DNA from: Anoxybacillus ayderensis
GTDB lineage: Bacteria; Bacillota; Bacilli; Bacillales; Anoxybacillaceae
Assembly: GCF_000833605.1 (NCBI RefSeq)
Contig: NZ_JXTG01000001.1
Location: 124,001 to 188,000 of the forward strand
Length of the DNA stretch: 64,000 nt
Direction of reading: 5' to 3'
Of this stretch, positions 60,421-64,000 are shown piece by piece. The notes beneath the pieces were generated by a model that had not been told where the DNA came from, ran no database searches, and saw nothing but the letters and a program-made list of their open reading frames with translations. A program made the position numbers and the translations under genes. Position 1 is the first letter of the stretch. Each line of letters opens with the position of its first letter.

Positions 60421-61362
60421 ATGGGGAAAATCGCATTTATTTTTCCAGGACAAGGTTCACAAACAGTCGGGATGGGAAAAGAATGGGCGGAAAAAGATGA
60501 GAAGGTAGCATCGATTTTTCGCCAAGCAGATGAACGATTGCAAATGTCTTTGTCACAACTTATTTTTGAAGGACCACAAGACGTATTAACAAAAACAGAA
60601 AACGCTCAGCCAGCATTGCTCACGACAAGCATCGCATTTTTACAAAAAGTAAAAGAAGCGGGTATTCATCCGCATTATGTAGCAGGACATAGCCTCGGAG
60701 AATATAGCGCGCTCGTTGCAGCGTCTGTGCTGTCGTTTTCTGATGCGGTATATGCGGTGCGGAAGCGCGGGGAATTAATGGAAAAAGCCGTTCCAGCACG
60801 ACAAGGAACGATGGCGGCGGTGCTTGGCATGGATGAGACGACGTTACAGCAAGTCGTTGATGAAGTGACGACACAATCATCGCCTGTTCAATTAGCCAAC
60901 TTAAACTGCCCGGGACAAATTGTCATTTCCGGAGCAAAAGAAGCGGTTGAGCGAGCGTCACAACTTGCAAAAGAAAAAGGGGCAAAACGAGTCATTCCAC
61001 TTGAAGTAAGCGGACCGTTTCACTCCATTTTAATGAAGCCAGCGGCAGAGCAGTTTTCATCTGTGCTCGATACGCTGTCGTTTCAAGAAAGTGCTGTGCC
61101 AGTCATTTCAAACGTGACAGCTGAGCCGATGACAAATGCAACGGAAATAAAACAACGTCTTGTTGAACAATTGTATTCGCCTGTTCGTTGGGAGCAATCG
61201 ATTCAAACGATGATCGATCTTGGTGTACATACGTTCATCGAAATCGGTCCTGGAAAAGTATTAAGCGGTCTAGTGAAAAAAATAAACCGTCATGTCAACG
61301 TCTATTCGATTTTCGATGAAGCTTCGTTTGCAGCGACGGTGACTGCGTTGAAAGGAGAATGA
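60421..61362 (+). CDS. fabD: Malonyl-CoA:ACP transacylase
   Basis: Moves malonyl from CoA to ACP. The 313-residue enzyme starts [20 protein letters not shown], has the catalytic serine in [15 protein letters not shown], and the histidine in [13 protein letters not shown]. It ends with the family [19 protein letters not shown] 60421 follows AAGAGGTG; the GTG at 60418 directly upstream is too near the ribosome binding site. Confidence 0.96.
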   Translation: MGKIAFIFPGQGSQTVGMGKEWAEKDEKVASIFRQADERLQMSLSQLIFEGPQDVLTKTENAQPALLTTSIAFLQKVKEAGIHPHYVAGHSLGEYSALVAASVLSFSDAVYAVRKRGELMEKAVPARQGTMAAVLGMDETTLQQVVDEVTTQSSPVQLANLNCPGQIVISGAKEAVERASQLAKEKGAKRVIPLEVSGPFHSILMKPAAEQFSSVLDTLSFQESAVPVISNVTAEPMTNATEIKQRLVEQLYSPVRWEQSIQTMIDLGVHTFIEIGPGKVLSGLVKKINRHVNVYSIFDEASFAATVTALKGE

Positions 61363-61364
61363 AG

Positions 61365-62102
61365 ATGGAAGGAAAAGTAGCGATTGTGACAGGGGCGTCA
61401 CGTGGAATCGGACGTGAAATTGCTTTACATCTCGCTCGCCTCGGTGCAAAAGTAGCGGTCAATTATGCAGGGAGCGAAGCGAAAGCGAATGAAGTTGTTG
61501 CCCAAATTGTTGAACATGGTGGCGAAGCGTTTGCTGTGCAAGCCGATGTGGCAAATAGCGAAGCGGTCGAGCGCATGGTGAAAGAAGTGCTTGAACGCTG
61601 GGGGCGCGTTGACATTTTAGTAAACAACGCAGGCATTACGCGCGACAATTTGCTTATGCGCATGAAAGAAGAAGAATGGGATGCAGTCATTAACACAAAC
61701 TTAAAAGGCGTCTTTTTATGTACGAAAGCTGTCACCCGTCCGATGATGAAACAACGGTACGGTCGCATTGTCAACGTCGCATCGATCGTTGGCGTGAGCG
61801 GCAACCCTGGTCAAGCAAACTACGTTGCAGCGAAAGCAGGCGTCATTGGACTGACGAAAACGGCAGCAAAAGAACTAGCGAGCCGAAACATTACGGTGAA
61901 CGCTGTTGCGCCTGGATTTATTACGACAGATATGACAGACCAATTAAGCGAAGATGTGCGCCAAGCGATGTTGCAACAAATTCCGCTCGCGCGCTTCGGA
62001 AATCCAGAAGATATTGCCCATGTCGTCGCGTTTCTTGTTTCAGATGGGGCAAGCTATATGACAGGGCAAACGATTCACGTCGATGGCGGCATGGTCATGT
62101 AA
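61365..62102 (+). CDS. fabG: 3-oxoacyl-ACP reductase
   Basis: NADPH-dependent reductase of the fatty acid elongation cycle, a 245-residue short-chain dehydrogenase. [16 protein letters not shown] binds the cofactor, [16 protein letters not shown] is the structural motif, and the catalytic [20 protein letters not shown] holds Ser, Tyr and Lys. The C-terminal [22 protein letters not shown] is standard. I chose ATG 61365 (8 nt from AAGGAG) over ATG 61359. Confidence 0.97.
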   Translation: MEGKVAIVTGASRGIGREIALHLARLGAKVAVNYAGSEAKANEVVAQIVEHGGEAFAVQADVANSEAVERMVKEVLERWGRVDILVNNAGITRDNLLMRMKEEEWDAVINTNLKGVFLCTKAVTRPMMKQRYGRIVNVASIVGVSGNPGQANYVAAKAGVIGLTKTAAKELASRNITVNAVAPGFITTDMTDQLSEDVRQAMLQQIPLARFGNPEDIAHVVAFLVSDGASYMTGQTIHVDGGMVM

Positions 62103-62123
62103 AAATTCGTTTTATTTTCTGAT

Positions 62124-62139
62124 ATAATTCAGTATAATG
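62124..62139 (+). promoter_or_regulatory. possible promoter(s) of acpP
   Basis: Two perfect TATAAT hexamers (62124-62129 and 62134-62139) lie 22-37 bp before the acpP start, but -35 regions are T/A-rich without a TTGACA match. A separate acpP promoter would fit the high need for ACP; unproven. Confidence 0.4.
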
Positions 62140-62160
62140 GCTTGAGGGGAGGTGAATAAA

Positions 62161-62397
62161 ATGGCAGACGTATTAGAGCGTGTAACGAAAATTATCGTAG
62201 ATCGCCTTGGTGTCGAGGAGTCACAAGTGACGCTTGAATCTTCATTCAAAGAAGATTTAGGAGCAGATTCGCTTGATGTCGTTGAGCTTGTTATGGAGTT
62301 AGAAGACGAATTTGATATGGAAATTTCAGATGAAGAGGCGGAGAAAATTGTTACTGTCGGTGACGCAGTAAACTACATAAAAAGCCGTCTATCATAA
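62161..62397 (+). CDS. acpP: Acyl carrier protein
   Basis: The 78-residue acidic carrier of growing acyl chains. The phosphopantetheine attachment serine is S37 in [15 protein letters not shown]. The four-helix sequence and the high Asp/Glu content are typical. ATG 62161 follows GGGGAGGTG. It closes the fabD-fabG-acpP run and is followed by a weak hairpin before rnc. Confidence 0.98.
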   Translation: MADVLERVTKIIVDRLGVEESQVTLESSFKEDLGADSLDVVELVMELEDEFDMEISDEEAEKIVTVGDAVNYIKSRLS

Positions 62398-62402
62398 TAA
62401 GC

Positions 62403-62431
62403 AAAGTCCCGTTTTGTAAGCGGGGCTTTCT
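62403..62431 (+). terminator. weak terminator-like hairpin after acpP
   Basis: AAAGTCCCG (62403-62411) pairs with CGGGGCTTT (62421-62429) including a G-T pair. The following T-stretch is interrupted, so partial readthrough into rnc is likely. Confidence 0.5.
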
Positions 62432-62466
62432 ATGCTTTTTACGTTTATAGTTGGGGGTTCATATGC

Positions 62467-63183
62467 ATGTCGAAGCAACGACCGTACATGAAGTTTAAAC
62501 AGTTTCAAGAGCAAATCGGCATTTTTTTTCGCGATGAAAAATTGCTCATCCAAGCATTTACCCATTCATCATATGTGAATGAGCATCGAAAGCGGCTATA
62601 CGAAGATAACGAGCGCCTTGAATTTTTAGGAGATGCCGTCCTTGAATTAACCGTTTCGCAATATTTATTTGAACAGTTTCCGCAAATGAGCGAAGGGGAA
62701 TTAACAAAACTGCGGGCGGCGATCGTTTGCGAACCGTCGCTTGTTACGTTCGCTCATGCGCTATCGTTTGGCGATCTCGTTTTGCTTGGCAAAGGAGAAG
62801 AGCTAACGGGGGGACGAATGCGTCCATCGTTGTTAGCGGACGTGTTTGAAGCTTTTATTGGGGCGCTTTATTTAGATCAAGGGATCGAGGCAGTTGTACA
62901 ATTTTTAGGGAAAACGATGTTCCCGAAAATTCGCGAAGGTGCTTTTTCTCATGTGATGGATTACAAAAGTCAACTACAAGAGCTCGTACAACGTGATGGC
63001 AATGGTGTTTTAGAATATAAAATTTTACAAGAACGAGGTCCTGCACATAATAAAGAGTTCGTATCGCGCGTATCGTTAAACGGGGAAGAGCTTGGCGTTG
63101 GCATTGGTCGCTCGAAAAAAGAGGCAGAACAACGCGCCGCACAAATGGCATTAGCTAAGCTAAAACAATCAAAACAAGGCTGA
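62467..63183 (+). CDS. rnc: Ribonuclease III
   Basis: Double-strand-specific RNase processing rRNA precursors and structured RNAs. The 238-residue protein has the catalytic domain (about 1-155) with [13 protein letters not shown] and [17 protein letters not shown] holding the metal-binding acidic residues, and a C-terminal dsRNA-binding domain (about 165-235, [32 protein letters not shown]). ATG 62467 follows GGGGG. Upstream of smc, as in B. subtilis. Confidence 0.97.
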   Translation: MSKQRPYMKFKQFQEQIGIFFRDEKLLIQAFTHSSYVNEHRKRLYEDNERLEFLGDAVLELTVSQYLFEQFPQMSEGELTKLRAAIVCEPSLVTFAHALSFGDLVLLGKGEELTGGRMRPSLLADVFEAFIGALYLDQGIEAVVQFLGKTMFPKIREGAFSHVMDYKSQLQELVQRDGNGVLEYKILQERGPAHNKEFVSRVSLNGEELGVGIGRSKKEAEQRAAQMALAKLKQSKQG

Positions 63184-63242
63184 TCCGGTGCGAGAGGACA
63201 GCCTTGCTTGTTGTTACATCTTTAAGATAAAGGGGGATACAA

Positions 63243-64000
63243 GTGTTCCTCAAACGATTAGAAGCTATCGGATTTAAATCTTTTGCAGATCGCATTTCAA
63301 TCGATTTTGTTCCGGGGATGACGGCCATCGTCGGTCCGAACGGAAGCGGAAAAAGCAACATTACAGATGCGATTCGTTGGGTGCTTGGGGAGCAATCGGC
63401 GAAGTCGCTTCGCGGGGCAAAAATGGAAGACGTTATCTTTTCAGGGAGCGAATCGCGCAAGCCGTTAAACGTTGCGGAAGTGACATTAACGCTTGATAAT
63501 AGCGATCAATTTTTGCCGCTTGAATACGAAGAAGTCAGTGTAACAAGACGTGTATATCGCTCTGGAGATAGCGAATTTTTTATTAATAAACAGCCGTGTC
63601 GCTTAAAAGATATCGTTGATTTATTTATGGATTCAGGCGTTGGTCGCGAAGCGTTTTCGATCATTAGCCAAGGAAAAGTCGAAGAAATTTTAAGCAGTAA
63701 ACCGGAAGAGCGTCGCATGATTTTTGAAGATGCAGCCGGTGTGTTAAAATATAAAATGAGGAAAAAAAAGGCTGAACACAAGTTAAGCGAAACAGAAGAT
63801 CATTTACAACGTGTGCAAGATATTTTACATGAGTTAAACCAACAACTAGAACCGTTGAAACAACAAGCGTCCATTGCGAAAGAATATATCGAGAAAAAAG
63901 AACAATTACAAACATACGAAGTCGGGCTAATCGTCTATGAAATTGAACAGCTACATGAAAAATGGGAAGCGTTAAAAGAACAGCTCGCTATACATGAACA
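63243..64000 (+). CDS. smc: Chromosome segregation ATPase SMC, 5' part
   Basis: First 252 codons of the condensin ATPase that organises and segregates chromosomes with ScpA/ScpB; the gene runs off the right edge. The N-terminal head has [17 protein letters not shown], Walker [10 protein letters not shown] (31-39), the Q-loop region in [17 protein letters not shown] and R-rich [17 protein letters not shown]. From about residue 165 the first coiled-coil arm begins. The start is GTG 63243, 5 nt after AAAGGGGGA. ATPase motifs B and C lie beyond the window. Confidence 0.96.
   Translation, partial: MFLKRLEAIGFKSFADRISIDFVPGMTAIVGPNGSGKSNITDAIRWVLGEQSAKSLRGAKMEDVIFSGSESRKPLNVAEVTLTLDNSDQFLPLEYEEVSVTRRVYRSGDSEFFINKQPCRLKDIVDLFMDSGVGREAFSIISQGKVEEILSSKPEERRMIFEDAAGVLKYKMRKKKAEHKLSETEDHLQRVQDILHELNQQLEPLKQQASIAKEYIEKKEQLQTYEVGLIVYEIEQLHEKWEALKEQLAIHE

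Noticed and set aside
63175-63206. Hairpin at the rnc stop (CAAGGCTG with CAGCCTTG)
   Set aside because: The stem has a 16-nt loop and no T run, so I do not call a terminator; it could be an RNase III processing stem but nothing supports that.

Overview
The window reads as a chromosomal core segment of a spore-forming Bacillaceae. Gene order follows Bacillus subtilis from murD to smc almost gene for gene, with SpoVE, SpoIIGA, SigE, SigG and SpoVM present. The proteins resemble the Bacillus subtilis ones closely throughout. Moderate GC content, compact spacing and the absence of several B. subtilis insertions point to a Geobacillus/Anoxybacillus-type thermophile; Anoxybacillus is my best guess, by inference only.

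Layout. 1-8.6 kb: end of the division and cell wall cluster (murD end, spoVE, murG, murB, divIB, ylxW, ylxX, sbp, ftsA, ftsZ). 8.6-11.2 kb: the sporulation sigma cluster spoIIGA-sigE-sigG, with a Spo0A-type promoter (22-bp spacer) and a forespore-type promoter plus leader hairpin before sigG. 11.3-15.1 kb: ylmC-ylmD-ylmE-sepF-ylmG-ylmH-divIVA. 15.1-19.6 kb: ileS under a T-box leader, then lspA and rluD. 19.6-31.5 kb: the complete UMP biosynthesis operon pyrR-pyrP-pyrB-pyrC-carA-carB-pyrK-pyrD-pyrF-pyrE with three PyrR attenuators and a dispersed-repeat-like palindrome before pyrR.

31.5-33.6 kb is the only clearly accessory stretch. It holds a minus-strand coiled-coil protein made of 99-bp tandem repeats, an AT-rich gene for an exported protein I do not recognise, and a 47-residue membrane peptide. 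It occupies the place where B. subtilis has its cysH sulfate assimilation operon.

33.7-52.8 kb: rqcH (minus), a calcium P-type ATPase, yloC, gmk, rpoZ, coaBC, priA, def, fmt, rsmB, rlmN, the prpC-prkC phosphatase/kinase pair, rsgA, rpe, thiN, spoVM and rpmB (minus). The remA gene that normally sits between yloC and gmk is missing. 53.0-64 kb: yloU, fakA, sdaAB, sdaAA, recG, then the FapR-controlled lipid operon fapR-plsX-fabD-fabG-acpP, rnc, and the 5' part of smc.

How it works together: division and envelope building (MurG/MurB/FtsA/FtsZ/SepF/DivIVA), the mother-cell and forespore sigma switch, pyrimidine supply, translation initiation and rescue (Def, Fmt, RqcH, YlmH), and membrane lipid synthesis lie in consecutive, often overlapping operons controlled mainly by leader RNAs and a few promoters. 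I see no CRISPR array, rRNA, tRNA, prophage or insertion sequence.
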